Of a stretch of DNA of 64,000 bases, positions 24,106 through 36,780 are shown piece after piece. The notes under the pieces were generated by a model that made no database searches, was not told where the DNA came from, and was given only the letters and a program-made list of their open reading frames with translations. The DNA is from Bisporella sp. PMI_857 (Eukaryota; Ascomycota; Leotiomycetes; Helotiales; Helotiaceae). A program made the position numbers and the translations under genes. Where the stretch lies: contig JAJSPD010000020.1 of the NCBI GenBank assembly GCA_021307315.1, forward strand, positions 124,001 through 188,000. The letters are read 5' to 3'. Each line of letters begins with the position of its first letter. Position 1 is the first letter of the stretch.

Positions 24106-26538
24106 ATGGCACGCAGCAAGACACTCCTAGGCATACTTCTCGCATCCTGCTTCTACCCAGTCCGAGCATATCACGGCGATACATGCTGCAACCTCGCCAA
24201 ATCCGAAGGTGCCTTTATCTCTCCTCCACCGCTGGCCAATCAGATATGCGGTCAGTCGTATGACCCCCGTCTCCCACCTGCTCCCGATCTCCTCGTCAGC
24301 TACAAATTCTGCTCCTCAAGATGCGGTGGTATGGGACTTTCGAATGCCAGGATCCCAAGTCAATGGGCTGCACCACTTGTTCAGTTTATTCTTCCATCGG
24401 TTATCTTTAGCATGACCATTCCAAGGAGGAAAAGGATCGGCTTTGAATGGATGTTTGATTGGCGATGCAAGTGGACAAGGTTTAGCATTGTGAACAACGG
24501 AATTCGGCTCGCGGTTTCCTTTGTGCTCTTTGCATTGCAATTTATTCCGGTGTTTGTCGACACGATTCTATGGATATCGATCATTATTGTTGGTGCCGGC
24601 AATATGATCATAGGAGGTCATTGTACCCGACTGACTGGGACATTGAAATATGCTAATCTAGTCCATAGGTATCTATGAAGCACATCTCGACTACCGAATT
24701 GTCAAATTCGTCGCAAAATCTAAGAAAACAAATCTCTCGCCCGACATCAAAAAAGAGCTACTGGTCACGCTTGCCTGTGGTAACCTCAAACGCGATAAAC
24801 ACGCTGCAATACCGACTATTGCCAGAAGTATCACCATTCCTGGCCCAGACTCGCCAGATGATGGTGGAGAAAGGGGTAAATCACGCTTGTTGAATCTTCT
24901 AGGCGCTCAGTCGAATTTTGGTGGGGCAGTAGGTTCGCCTGTGCTATTCTTCTTGGGAGCATTTGTTTATACGATTCTTGATTTGCTCAATGATCCCAGC
25001 AGTCAGGATGCAGCAATCTCTTTGAGCTTCGGCATTGAGTGGATGAGTAAGTGGCTCTCTGGCTGAAATAGATGGCCGGTTTTTGAGTTATTACTTTTTT
25101 TTTTCGTATGCTCGTCAATGTTTCATTAGTTGTGAGACATTTTTATCAACTTATCTTTTCGCCCAAAAATCCTTTTTTTTTATTAAAAAATGTTCAACTT
25201 TCAAATATTTATCGCTATAAAAGATTAAGTGTTAGTAGTTGATGCTAAGGCCGGTTTGTTATTTCTCGGCCGGAAATAGTGGTTTTGATGGTCCCAAAAC
25301 GTTCTTTACTAACCTACTATTTAGTTATCGTCCATGTCGCCATAGTCAGTGGGTGTCTTCTAGCAGCAAACAACCCCAGCACCTCTTCCGGTATTGTAGG
25401 CTCCGGACACACCGTCCTTGATGGCCAGGAGTTCTTCAAGAAAGTATCAACATGGTCAGCCATATCTCGAAACAGCGATCCCCATCCGCCATCTACAAGA
25501 TCGCAGCTGCCCACCTGGGAGAAATTCAGTCAACGCTTCCTGGGCTGGAGGGACTCCTACGACACGAAATTCCAGCCCGTAGTTCTCTGGAGTAGGGGCC
25601 ACACGAAAATGGAATGGATCAAGAACTCTGCAGCCTATCAAAAAGGCTTCAAGCATCACAAGAAGTTTAGAGAGCGAATGAGAATTACCTGGGCAGGATG
25701 GATATTCAAAGTCTTTACTCCAGCATTGATCCTCATCGCCCTCCCACCTGCCACTGGTGGTGTCGTCGCGTATTTCACACCACCTCAGGGACTTGGCTGC
25801 CGCTCTTTGAGCTTCATCGTCTACGCAGGGTGTCAAATAATCGTCACTCTCCTCGCTACGATCTGCAACGCCATTAATGACGGCATTACCTACCCTCCCT
25901 TCCACTGGAAGCGCATCCGCAAAGCCATCTTCACAGGCCGTGGCTTCTGCATTCTCTCTGCCCCCTTCTGGTTCGGGTCATTCGTCGCAGCTGTAGGCGG
26001 AACAACCATGCAAGTCGTTGGCGTATACCGAAACTGCATCTGCTATTCCAATGCTATTTACTGGTGGAATCTGCAAGGGATCAATCCGAGCGTTAATCTA
26101 GCGAGTGATACCGCGAATGCGAGGAACTCCAGCAACAACTGGATTGTAATGGGTAGCACAGCCACTGTCTTCATGGCCGTGAACTGTTACACCGGGTGGT
26201 GGTATCAGCGGCTCATCAGGCGCAGATTCGTCGATGTGGTCAAGAAGATGGATATGCAAGCAACACCAGGCACGAGCCCGATGACATCGGACGAGCATGT
26301 GGGAGACGCAGCGTCATTAGTGAGTGGTGGACGAGCATCAGATGTCGGGATTAGACCGGATCCGGTCCTGTTTGCTCCTAGCAGTGGTAGGAGAGGATTG
26401 CTGGGTGACCTAGGCATAAATACGGCGAGCACGTCGAGCAGTCAGTTGCCTGAGATTAAGATCTCCGGGTCTACGATACAGGAGGAAATGGAGCTCATGC
26501 CTAGTTCTAGGAGGTCGCGGCTGAGAGCGAATTCGTAA
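24106..26538 (+). CDS. Uncharacterised polytopic membrane protein with signal peptide and Cys-rich ectodomain
   Basis: Exons 24106-24616, 24669-25046, 25325-26538; 700 residues. A signal peptide (LLGILLASCFYPVRA) precedes a Cys-rich segment (TCCNLAK, NQICGQ, YKFCSSRCGG). Then come hydrophobic spans at about 85-100, 130-150, 155-172, 260-280 and 295-312, a loop containing GQEFFKKV and the hydrophilic KMEWIKN region, four more hydrophobic spans (about 445-600), and a charged Ser-rich cytoplasmic tail. I know similar architectures among fungal hypothetical proteins but no function. Intron 1 has a weak GTCATT donor, yet both frames join through the conserved GGIYEAHLDYRI. Intron 2 (25047-25324) is long and contains a repeat fragment (see repeat entry), with a strong CTAAC branch and TAG acceptor. 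Neighbours give no functional hint. Confidence 0.8.
25085..25280 (+). repeat. Repeat copy inside an intron
   Basis: Lies within intron 2 of the membrane protein gene. Two blocks match the copy near 31.4 kb: about 25098-25150 pairs with 31358-31412, and 25217-25279 pairs with 31475-31535. The second block starts in both with TAAAAGATTAAGTGTT and ends with TTCTCGGCC. No coding capacity. It may be a short non-autonomous element or a remnant of a longer one. Confidence 0.6.
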
Positions 26539-26927
26539 GAGGCAACGACGCTTAAATTATCCAAATAGTCTCGTATAGGTATTAAAGAGTCATGTATTTG
26601 TGGTGCGTGGGTATGAGATAATATTTGTCATTTTGGGATATATGTACAGCGATGGTGCAGTTTTGGACTTCTTTGGGCATTCTGACTTTTGCATGGGATT
26701 GGTCGTAGAACGACCAGCCACCCTCCATTCTAGCAGATTTAGAAACATAGAAATAGAATAGATGTTTAGAGATATAGATAAGAGAAAATAACAGCCATTG
26801 TATGGATTGACCTAAAGCAACCAGCCCTGAGCTCCTGTGTCCTGTAATCCAACACCTCCGCTAATGTAAAACGCTCCCATGATCATGCATATTGGTATCA
26901 TCCTTCCGCCTCCTTTCATTACTGATT
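26539..26927. other. Convergent intergenic region
   Basis: Short spacer with the 3' ends of the membrane protein gene and the patatin lipase gene. Nothing else is seen. Confidence 0.4.
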
Positions 26928-29339
26928 CTATTCCATTTCCTTCGTATCTATATCCTCTATGGTATCGGCAACAACATCTTCAAACTCGTCAGCGGTCGTG
27001 AGACTACCGTCGGTCTCGTCGTCGTCGGTCGTCCCGTTCGTGCGGTCGTTCCCTCGGAGGAGACTCCTCATGTCGTCCTCGCTCAGGATGCTCTCTATCG
27101 AGCCCCGTCTCACCCCAACCCTCGTCTCTCTCCTGCCCCGCTCGATGATCCTCTCGATCTTCATCCTGTTCGCCAGGAATTTGAGCTTGGGGAAGCAGCT
27201 CTGCTGACCCACGTGCAGCATCCTGCTTAGCTGCTTCGGGCTTGGGTCGCTGAGGATCCGCCAGAAATCTGATATTATGGAGCGTGGCCAGATGGTGATG
27301 GTTCCTGAAAATTGTTGCAGCCAGATCTCGCTCCAGTCTTGACCAAGCGGTCTTGGAAGGAGCTCCAGGTGGCGCAACACCTTCAGCCATTTGTTTAGAT
27401 CTAGTTTGATGTACTGCTCAGTGGCGCTGCCTAAGAACCCACCTCTCCAGCCACGGCCGCGCCGATGGGTGACTGGTTGGCCGACCGAACCTCGGGAAGA
27501 AAAGAAGAAGAGGTTGATGTGCGGGTTCACCTGGCTGACAATGCTGAAGTTGACGTTGAAGTGGAGGTTCAATGCCTTCAGCGGGATGTCGGTTCGAAGA
27601 CTGCCATCTTTCCACTTATGGCCGAATGAATATGGCACCAGAGCCCCTGACCGTGTCTTCATCATCAAGACCACCGGGTTCAATATCCCAGGAACAGCAG
27701 CAGACGCCAGAACAGCAGACCAGATGACGCAGTCTGGGCTGGTCAGGTAATTTGTAAGGATTGTTGGCGAATGTGGATCTGCAGGGACGCAAGAGACGTT
27801 CAGAATTCGACCCGTCCGCTCAAACGCTTCACGGAATGTCATACTCCCTCTGCAGAACCAACTACATTTCTTCGCCCAGTCAACCGAATCGAAGCGAGCC
27901 CCTGTCCTCCACCATCTTGGACCCCATGTAGTTATTGAATCTTCGCAAGCAGTTATTTTCTTAGCAAGCGCAGGTACAAGCAAAGCCTTAAGCTCGTCGT
28001 TTGTACGTGTTGCGACAAACGCAGCTACCAAAGCTCCTCCTGATGTACCTGTGATAACGTCCGGAAGAAGGTTTGCATCTAGGAGAGCTTTGACGACTCC
28101 AAAGTGATAGCTGTATCGTGGTTAGTTAACTTGTCCTGAATAGAATCTGAGAGGTGGCCAGGCCCAATGAGCCGATTGTAGAAAAATCAGTGAATCTCAT
28201 CCATAAAAATACTTACTATGCAAAGGACGCACCACCCGATAAGCACAGCGCGGTTCTCCCAAAATTGGTATGTATTCGCTTGAACAATGATTTTTTTTCT
28301 TCTGAATCGAGCTCGTTGTTGTTTGTCAGCAAAGTAATCGCTTTTTCCACCTCATCGAGAAAGTCCTGAACCAGTGTTTTTGTGCCATAGTATGTCTGTG
28401 AGTATAGCCTCGAGTTTTCGACTCCCACAAAGTTGTTCTTTACGCAAGCCTCAACCAAAGCCTTCAGCTCTTCTACTGATTTGGATGGCCCATTTCTATC
28501 ATTCTTCGTCGCTGATGAGCGTTCCATTTCGTATTCAACATTCTTTCTGCATTTGCGAATCTGCTCCAAAACCCTCCTAACCGTTTTGTGATCGTAGTAG
28601 GCGTATTCGTCCTCCCCCTTCCACTTGTCATTGCCCAAGAACGTATCCAGCTCTTTGGCAGCTTTTACCCAGTCGCCATAATTTGTGGTAGCGTGTAACT
28701 TGCTTCGAAGCCTGTTTCGCTTTCCTCTCCATGCAATGAAATGCTCTAAGCATGACATTAGTAGATGCGATCTGAGCCTTTTTTCACAGCCGACTTACCA
28801 TACAGCCAGATATATAATCTTGTTAGAAGGTAGCTGGCTCCTAGTCCTATGACCCATGCCCCAACAATACCAAGTAGCGGCCATTTCAAAAGTGTATATA
28901 GGTATCCCTCTCTTGTCTCGTCCCGACTCCTTCTTGGCTTTCGCTTATACTCAGATTTGTCCTTCCTCCACTTCTTTTCTTTATGCTTCTTTGGCTTTCC
29001 CAGCTTTGTTGGAGCGACAGGCGCCCAGTCACTCTGCGCCGTGATGAAGAAGCTGCTATGACTTGCAGAGCCGTGGTTACTCCTTGTCGAATCAAAGCTT
29101 GTACGGCTTGAGAGCCCACCATTTGGGGTCAAACCATTTGGGGATAGAATATTATCTGTGGAAGGAGAGTGCTCTGGGGCCGACAGGGCGTCGGCGAAGG
29201 CTTGGAGATGTTCGTCGGAGAGGAAATCACGATCAAAGTCTGGTAAGAGGGTTTCGTCGTAGCCTTCCTCCGACAGAGGCGATGGTCCGTCGGTCTTATG
29301 ACTGAGATCTGCCATATTCACTGATCTATCAAAGTTCAT
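26928..29339 (-). CDS. Patatin-like phospholipase / triacylglycerol lipase with membrane anchor
   Basis: Exons 29339-28799, 28745-28217, 28110-26928; 750 residues, phases consistent. The family hydrolyses acyl esters with a Ser-Asp dyad and in yeast includes the lipid-droplet lipases Tgl3/4/5. Order: Ser-rich N-terminus, basic stretch, one transmembrane span at about 155-180 (PLLGIVGAWVIGLGASYLLT), then a DUF3336-like helical region, and the patatin domain. The oxyanion loop is CLSGGASFAYYHFG, the nucleophile is in GTSGG, and the Asp is in WKDGSLRTD. A TTRTNDEL-like stretch (ATRTNDELKALL) follows the nucleophile as in the family. The acidic Thr/Asp-rich C-terminus is disordered. The first ATG (29339) was used; 29315 (MADLSHK) is a reasonable alternative. 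The exon 2/3 junction splits the oxyanion motif exactly (TA/C). Confidence 0.92.
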
Positions 29340-29990
29340 GCATTGGTACAAAAAGTGCGATAATTAAGTTTTGGAGGATTTTATGGCGCTTCTGCGGCTG
29401 GTGAGAACATGAAGCCGAGTGGCATATGACGTAGGTAAACTCCAAGATTATAATAAGCCTCCGGCTACCGCGTATATTCAATGGTAGGATGCGTCAGATA
29501 GCTTTATGCGGCTGAAAATGCGGCGAACATGTAAGATAGCGAAAGAGGTTCGTTGAAATGTGTACAACACCTTGCAGTGGTGGAACTTCAAATTGTTGAG
29601 ATGGAACCAAGTCCCGCCCCCACTATAAGATTCTCAAAACGACAGGGGAGGTGTTGCTGGGAATGGGAATGGATAAGACAAAGGTGATCTGTCCAAGTTG
29701 TCAAAGGCATGCACACATTAGAATTCATAGTTGAGAGGGAACAAGCTATTTACATCTACGGTGCCGAATGACTCTTGTTTCTGGTTGTTATGTTGATAGA
29801 GTACTCTCTCAAAGGTATCACAAGGTTTCATACATTGTATTGACATGTTAGCATTGGGCTTACAGACCAGAATCTATGTCACAAAGACCATGCTTGCCCA
29901 ACGCCCGCTTGAAAACCTGTGTAATAAAAACTCCGCCCTAATGTCGAATCGTGTGTATCTTGACCCTGCGCCCACATCTTCATGTATCAT
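29340..29990. other. Intergenic region
   Basis: About 650 bp between the sar1 3' end and the lipase start, both on the minus strand. No coding pattern is seen. Confidence 0.4.
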
Positions 29991-30881
<891 letters not shown>

Positions 30882-31115
30882 GATGGGCAAACGTTTATCT
30901 TCTCGGTGATTGAATTCCTAGGGTGATTGCGACTGTAGTTGAAGGTTGATAGGTGTTGCAATGTGGATTATTTTACCTTGGGGGCACTGGCCTTGATATG
31001 GACATGGGCTAATGCTAAAATAGATAAGCGCCCGCTTATTGGTTATTTCTCACGTGCCTTCGGATATGAGATAAACTCAATCATCCCAAGTTTTCAGACA
31101 TTCGAAAGATTGACC
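30882..31115. other. sar1 upstream region
   Basis: Short region upstream of the sar1 start. A purine/A-rich run lies at 31117-31130. No gene is seen. Confidence 0.35.
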
Positions 31116-31124
31116 AAAAAAAAA

Positions 31125-31540
31125 AAAGCCCAGAAATCTAGTTTAACAGGGTTTTGTTTGATGGTCTGTAAATCTGCAAATTTTAGTTCTTTAGGTGTAG
31201 CAACATGAGAGAAGTTTTGAGGCACGAGAGCTGTAGGGTCACCCTGCAACAAAAAGGGAGAGATATGGATGAGGTGTCTTTTTGATTCCATTGTCCAGGC
31301 TTTCCAGCTGAGAAATAAAAGGCTGATTTTTGACATGGTTATCACTTTTTTCACTTTATTGTATGTTTATAAATGTTTTATTAATTGTAAAACTTTTGCA
31401 TAAACTTTTTACAAAAGAAAATTTACTTTTTCGCCTTGTTAAAAAAATTTCGACGTTAAGAGATTGATTGTAGGTAAAAGATTAAGTGTTGGCCGTTAGC
31501 CTTAAAATCGGCCTCCAAATTCTCGGCCAGGGAAGCAAGG
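31125..31540 (+). repeat. Repeat copy with RIP-like base changes
   Basis: Left part (31133-31205) matches 33245-33312: AGAAATCTAGTTT, then GGTCTG and TTAGGTGTAGCAAC. Right parts match the intronic copy at 25.1 kb. In the block 31358-31412, most differences from 25098-25150 are C-to-T or G-to-A in the 31 kb copy, making it more AT-rich. This is what repeat-induced point mutation leaves, though few sites were compared. No coding frame and no clear terminal inverted repeats. Confidence 0.6.
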
Positions 31541-32164
31541 TACATTCAAGCGACTAATTTACTAGCGAAATCAAAATAAAAGTTCATGAATTTTGTCACT
31601 TTAGAGTTGCATTAAGTGGAGGTAAATACATTGATGATAAACCGAAAAAGGTCCTTCCTCTCACAACACCACAACATCAAGGCGTGCTATGCCAACCATC
31701 GCCCCGGAAAGATCAAGGAATCCAGGCATTAAATGTATAATGAGCATTTCTTGCTGCCTAAATTCTCAATTGCTGATTACCTCATGTGCCTGGACCGTAT
31801 GCATCCCAAAAAAATATTCTTTGACATTTGTTGTCTCCACCTCGAGTTCTCGCTTAAGCCCCCTATCCTATCACCTGCGCTTTAGCGCTGGTAGTGTCAT
31901 ATATTAGTTTTCCAAATAATATACATATAAAAGCCAAGCATCAATACAAAACGCCTGAATACGCTCAGCATCCGAGATGCGCCATATACCTTGCTTTTTC
32001 CATCAAGTACGCAATACACTCACCGTATAAGCGCTCTTAGGCAACAATTTTGATGCCTATGCCAGGTAGTTTAAGCGTTTATTCATCAGCCAAGCCCGGA
32101 AGCATTTGTTCCAAAACTTTCAAAATCTCCAGTTTCAAGAAGCATGTGAGTTAGAGCTGCTGAG
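31541..32164. other. Intergenic region upstream of the GNAT gene
   Basis: About 620 bp. No supported coding frame. Confidence 0.35.
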
Positions 32165-33066
32165 ATGTCTACTTTCAACGTGGAGGGCTACTCTATCGCT
32201 CCCATCGCCGAAGAAGATTTGCCCACCATTGCCAATTTCTTATGGATTTCGAAACAGCAACTCACCATAAACCGTGTTCTGTGGAATGACTGGCCAAACG
32301 AAGCTGCCCAAAGGCTTAATGTTAGTAGTAGATAATTCGGATCAATCGTTCCAATTCCCAGAGACGTTTCAGAAGCTGCGATGCAATTGATTGCTGCTTC
32401 GTCTCGATATTCTATCGCATTTAACCTTTTCTTCTCTTGGAACGAGTCTGCATACAATGCTGACCATCCCAGTACCAAAATGCAGTCAATATGGGCTTCA
32501 AAGACCCCTCGAATGAAACCTTCAAAGTAACTTCCGACTCCACCAGAGAAATAGTCGGGCACGTCTTGTGTCGGAAAACGACAGCAAAGCCTAATGCTAG
32601 ACCAGCTCCCAAAGACGCCGCCTCAGCACTAGCCGAAAACGATGAGATACCGCCATATTTCAATGCCCCCGTGCTCAAAGCAGTCACGGCGGCTGTGAAC
32701 GGGATTGGAGAGGAATGGGATGGTGTGGAACACTTCGGTTTGTCTCTTACCACCACTTCCCCAACTTACTGTCCCAAGTATTAAGCCAACAGCTGACTGG
32801 AAGCAATCACAGAATTGACACATATTTTTATCCTGCAACCCCACCGTAAATGCGGGATCGGCTCTTCGCTCGTGAATCTCTGTATTGGGAAAGCCAGAAA
32901 TGCAGGCCTGCCGCTGTCTTTGCAGTCTGAGCCTGCGGCGCATGATTTCTTCTTGAAGCGTGGTTTTAAAGATACGAAACATGTTGATTTTAATCTGGCA
33001 AAGTGGGCACCACCATGCACTGGCTTTGGCTTGTTTAGGCTCTCAGGAATGGTGCTGAGGATGTGA
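32165..33066 (+). CDS. GNAT-family N-acetyltransferase
   Basis: Exons 32165-32320, 32473-32737, 32813-33066; 224 residues. GNAT enzymes transfer an acetyl group from acetyl-CoA to an amine. The acetyl-CoA loop (motif A) is HIFILQPHRKCGIGSSLV, the Gln/Arg-x-x-Gly-x-Gly pattern being CGIG, followed by the motif B region LSLQSEPAAHDFFLKRGF. The N-terminal part (AEEDLPTIANF) and NETFKVTSD...EIVGHVL fit strand beta 1-4 of the fold. The middle has an inserted acidic loop, as in many fungal members. Exon 1 is inferred from ATG 32165; the first intron (GTTAGT, 152 bp) ends at CCCAG. The third exon joins at G/AA to give EL-THIF. Substrate unknown. Confidence 0.82.
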
Positions 33067-33244
33067 GGGTTGGGTAAGTGAGTCAAGAGGGATTGGAAGT
33101 AGCGTGTTTTTTCCCTTGTTTATCAAATCGGAGAACGATTAACGGACCATGGGATATGAATCGTTGCATACTTTAACTTCTTAAGTGTGATGCATAACTT
33201 TGACTCAACGTACCACAAGCTTCCACACACTTGAAAGAATAATG

Positions 33245-33312
33245 CCAAGAAATCTAGTTTCGAAAGACTTTGATTAGTGGTCTGCAAAGATTAGTTCCTT
33301 AGGTGTAGCAAC
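33245..33312 (+). repeat. Partial repeat copy (left end)
   Basis: Matches the left end of the element at 31133-31205: AGAAATCTAGTTT, GGTCTGCAAA, and TTCCTTAGGTGTAGCAAC. The right end of the element is missing. It lies against the 3' end of the F-box pseudogene. Confidence 0.5.
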
Positions 33313-33313
33313 C

Positions 33314-34342
33314 TTAAATAGTTCTGACTTGTTTTCCCGTGTCAGCAGTGAGTCGAACTTGAAGTCGTTGTTGTCCAGAAACAGAAGAAATGCCACCAAC
33401 CAGGAGCCAAAGCTGCTCCTCGAATTGATGCTCCGAAATCTGGGTCCTAAATTTTGGCAGAAAAATCACTCCAAATCTAAGCTTGATATGTCCCTCCCAC
33501 TCATCACTCTCCAGCCCGGTTCCCAAGTCCTTCCAGCTATTGAAGAACATCGCAAAGCCATAACCATTAAACTGACTCGCGTCAATCCGGTATTCTGTAC
33601 GACATTATTGACGTCTCTTCAACAGATGCTCGATGATCTCTCTACTCTTTTTAGCATTGGCGTGTCGACAAATAATTTCAGATGGCAGTTAGTATCGAAA
33701 CGGCGTGTCACTTGAGCATGCGCGTGAGATGACCATCAACGATACGACACTCTTCTCTGTAGCGTCGCACATACGCTCCCCATGCCCTCGTGATTTTTTT
33801 TTCCCCCGACATAGCCGTTACTAGTTTTGTACACTCCGGTCGTTCATGGTACCCCTCTCTAGCCATCTTAGCGGAAGTCGTGCAAAATAAGCTTGAGATT
33901 ACCCAAGTTTTTGGATCGCGGTCCGGAGGACGCATGCTGGAAATCTTAGGGAGTCGTACTCTCTGATCGTGCCGCCGGTGCTGTAGATGGCACTGTTATA
34001 TCTACGCAAGTTGTCCACCGAATAGAGTCCTTTGCAGATGGAGCGTACAACGTAATTAGATAAATCGAGAGCCAAAAGGTGGGGCAGTGCAAGGGCATGT
34101 TCAGCTGAGGAAGCAGCTCTGGAAATATACTCGGTTCCAAGGAAATTTCTCAGGTGCATGCAGGAGAGCGTGGAAGCTGCAGCTGAGTCTAGTGAGAGTA
34201 AACTCATGATACGTCGTAGGATTTCCAAAGGAATATCATTGAGAATGGATGAGGATAGTACGAAAGGCCGTTGCCACTCTCGAGAGAATCGGGATAATCT
34301 TCGTCGGAATTCATTGTTGTAGGATAATATACTGTGGAACAT
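33314..34342 (-). pseudogene. F-box protein pseudogene
   Basis: The 5' frame (34342-33899) carries an F-box (ILNDIPLEILRRIMSLLSLDSAAASTL followed by LRNFLG) and then LALDLSNYVVRSICKGL, as in a fungal F-box family with a Cys motif after the box. The frame then breaks. Downstream, in other frames, family-like pieces continue in order: ECRIVDGHL near 33740, then YRIDASQFNGYGFAMFFNSWKDLGTGL ending in a frame that stops at 33314. The TGA at 33708-33710 and at least two frame changes separate the pieces. In a working gene the F-box would recruit an SCF ubiquitin ligase. The cysteines expected after the F-box are mostly lost (only one remains). An intron-based rescue was not found. Confidence 0.55.
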
Positions 34343-34997
34343 TTTATATATGATATAAAGAAAGATAGTGGAATTAATTTGATGGACTTATAATGGTTAG
34401 GCAAGTTAACTTGCGCCACCGTAAGTAGAATTTAAATGTGCTGGCACTCTTATCCGTACTATTCGTCTAGCAGCGGCAAGTACCCAGAGATCTCTATTCA
34501 TCTTGACTTGGAATATTTCCATGCGAGTTATTCTTGAGTGGCCGAACTGGTGATTGATAAGCTCGCACTGAGTGGAGTTTCTTCCTCAACAATGCATGCC
34601 TAGCAAACTTCAAAAGAACCTTGACTTCCTCCTTAACCTATCCGGGATTATACCATAGATTTTCTCAAGAACTGGTTCTCGTATCTTAGGGGAAGCCGAC
34701 AGCCCAATGCACCCAAGTCATCAATCCTAAGTAGGCTCTCGCCAAAGATTATTTTAATGATCGCAGATATTCTCCCTGCTCCATCGGCCGCATTATTCCC
34801 TCTCTCCTACATGTGTTTCAAAGGGCTACTCAAGGACCAGCATCTTGAAAATCTTGCAGACAAAGGAGTCAACAAAGTCTTAATTTTATAGTATCTTGGC
34901 TTTGGATCTACCAGACCATTTTGCATATCCTAACTGTTGAAGCCCCTACGAGATTCAAAGCGCAACCAGGGATCTGAGCAGGTGCGGAGGCTTAGTA

Positions 34998-35072
34998 CGA
35001 AAAGTGGGGTGAACGATTACACCTACCACTTTTTTCTTTTAGCATTTTTTGCTTTCACTTCACCACTTTTCG
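34998..35072. repeat. Small element with terminal inverted repeats
   Basis: CGAAAAGTGG-GGTGAA at 34998-35013 is inverted at 35059-35072 (TTCACC ACTTTTCG), differing by two extra Gs. The 75 bp segment also has a second arm pair inside (CACCTACCACTTTT). It could fold into a long hairpin and may be a miniature inverted-repeat element or a transcription terminator-like hairpin. Confidence 0.55.
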
Positions 35073-36752
35073 CATGACTATGAAGCGATATGACCGAGAC
35101 AGTCCAGAGTATACTCGACCACAAAATTCTTGTCATCACCCGCTGCTACATAGTAAGTTTCGCTGCTGCTACAACTGTTACTATTTCGAAGTCAAGAGTT
35201 TTCACATCTTATATTGTATCTGGATGCGTAGGAATGTCAAACATATAGATAAAAGCTGTCACACTCGCCCATGGCTCTCGGGATACAAGAAATTGAGGAC
35301 TGGTAGGTTAGACGATCTGGAAGAAGAAGCTACATTTTGAAAAAGCGTTGGAAGGTCAAATCTGTCGTCATATCTTCTATTTTTGAAATTCTTATGGTTC
35401 ACACGAACATGAAGCATTTTCCTAACTGCTGAAGGCTTTGTGGCTTGTACAACTATGACACGTGGTGTAGTGGTCATTTGTTACACGGCAGCCATAGACA
35501 GTGGTGAATACATGCATTGAGACTTGTGCTTCTTCTCGTGAAAATGGTCTTCTGGTTGAAGGGCGTCTTTCTGGATGAGTATCGTGAGGACCTTTAGACA
35601 AATAAATAGTGGGGAAACTGGGTGAGTATAATGCTGTTTCGATGCAAGATATCCGCTGGTTTAATTGCTGTCTCGGAACTAAACGTTTGGAGTGGGAAGT
35701 ATTTGTCTTGGTGCAGAGACTGCAATGATTTGCACATACAACCATGCTCTAAATATGCAACATTCTATGATAAAATCTAGCTGCTGACGTTCTTCTCCAA
35801 AGTCAAATTGCATTTGACTTTTCCATTTTCCAAGGTCACCAATGCAAGAGGATATTAAGTATCAACCCGACCGTTTAATGATGTTAATGAGCTGAAATGT
35901 CATAGTCGCATAAGCAACAATCGAGGTGAAGCCTACTTGAGGCTCAATAGCTCCTTCATATCTGGCTTCTCTCGGTCACTTATCGGTGGGTGATGTTCTC
36001 CCAGCAAGTGTTGTTGTTTGATGTTTGCTATGACTCTGGCGCACAGATCATCCTGCAAGCCATGCTGTGGGGGGGCGGACCTCGATGTCAAGGCGATGTA
36101 ATGCTGCATCATTTTCTCCGATGGAAAAAGAAATGCACAATGCAGCCAGCCATGAGTCGTGGACTGGGACGGGATCTCCAACCCGCTTTTTTTCTTCAGT
36201 GGATGATCAAAATCGAGGATCGGAGTCCATGCCCTTGAGAAAGGATCAAGGATTACAGCATTCTAACCTGATTAAGTTGTTCCCCCCTTGCTTTACGCGA
36301 CGCGATCAATATTTCATCTTCTTTTCAATTTTCACTTCTTTCCGAGGAATATCATCATCATCATCATATCCCAATGGAGGTGAGTCGTGACGCTGATGTC
36401 ATTGCTACTGAGGAAGGGGGGGAACCCAGTGAGACATTCTAGGCGCGACCCCCATCGTTTTACTGTACTGTGCTTGCAGTACCATTACAGTCGAGAATCG
36501 CCGGATGCGCTGCACCAGATCTCCGGCCCCTGCTGAGTCAGTGATGTACCATCCAATATCATGGCTTAGCACATTTGGGAAATATATGAATGCATATCGA
36601 GCTTTGATCGAACGGGGAGAATTCAGGGAGTGATGAATCCGCATCAGCGTAAGTGCCAAGTCCGTCCTGACCGCGTAAAGTCGCCGAGGTGGAAAGAATA
36701 GAGCAATAGCAGCTAGATGGGGATTATGATTGTATCTGCCGTGTAGAGTAGA

Positions 36753-36780
36753 GGACTGGACTGGACTGGACTGGACTGGA
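36753..36780 (+). repeat. Tandem pentanucleotide (GGACT)n
   Basis: Five and a half units of GGACT in a row. A simple repeat, likely polymorphic. Confidence 0.8.

Noticed and set aside
26892..27230. Plus-strand ORFs within the lipase exon
   Set aside because: Antisense shadows of the acidic lipase C-terminus, with Val/Arg-rich composition.
32188..32562. Minus-strand ORF over the GNAT gene
   Set aside because: Shadow of the GNAT exons and intron; no family pattern.
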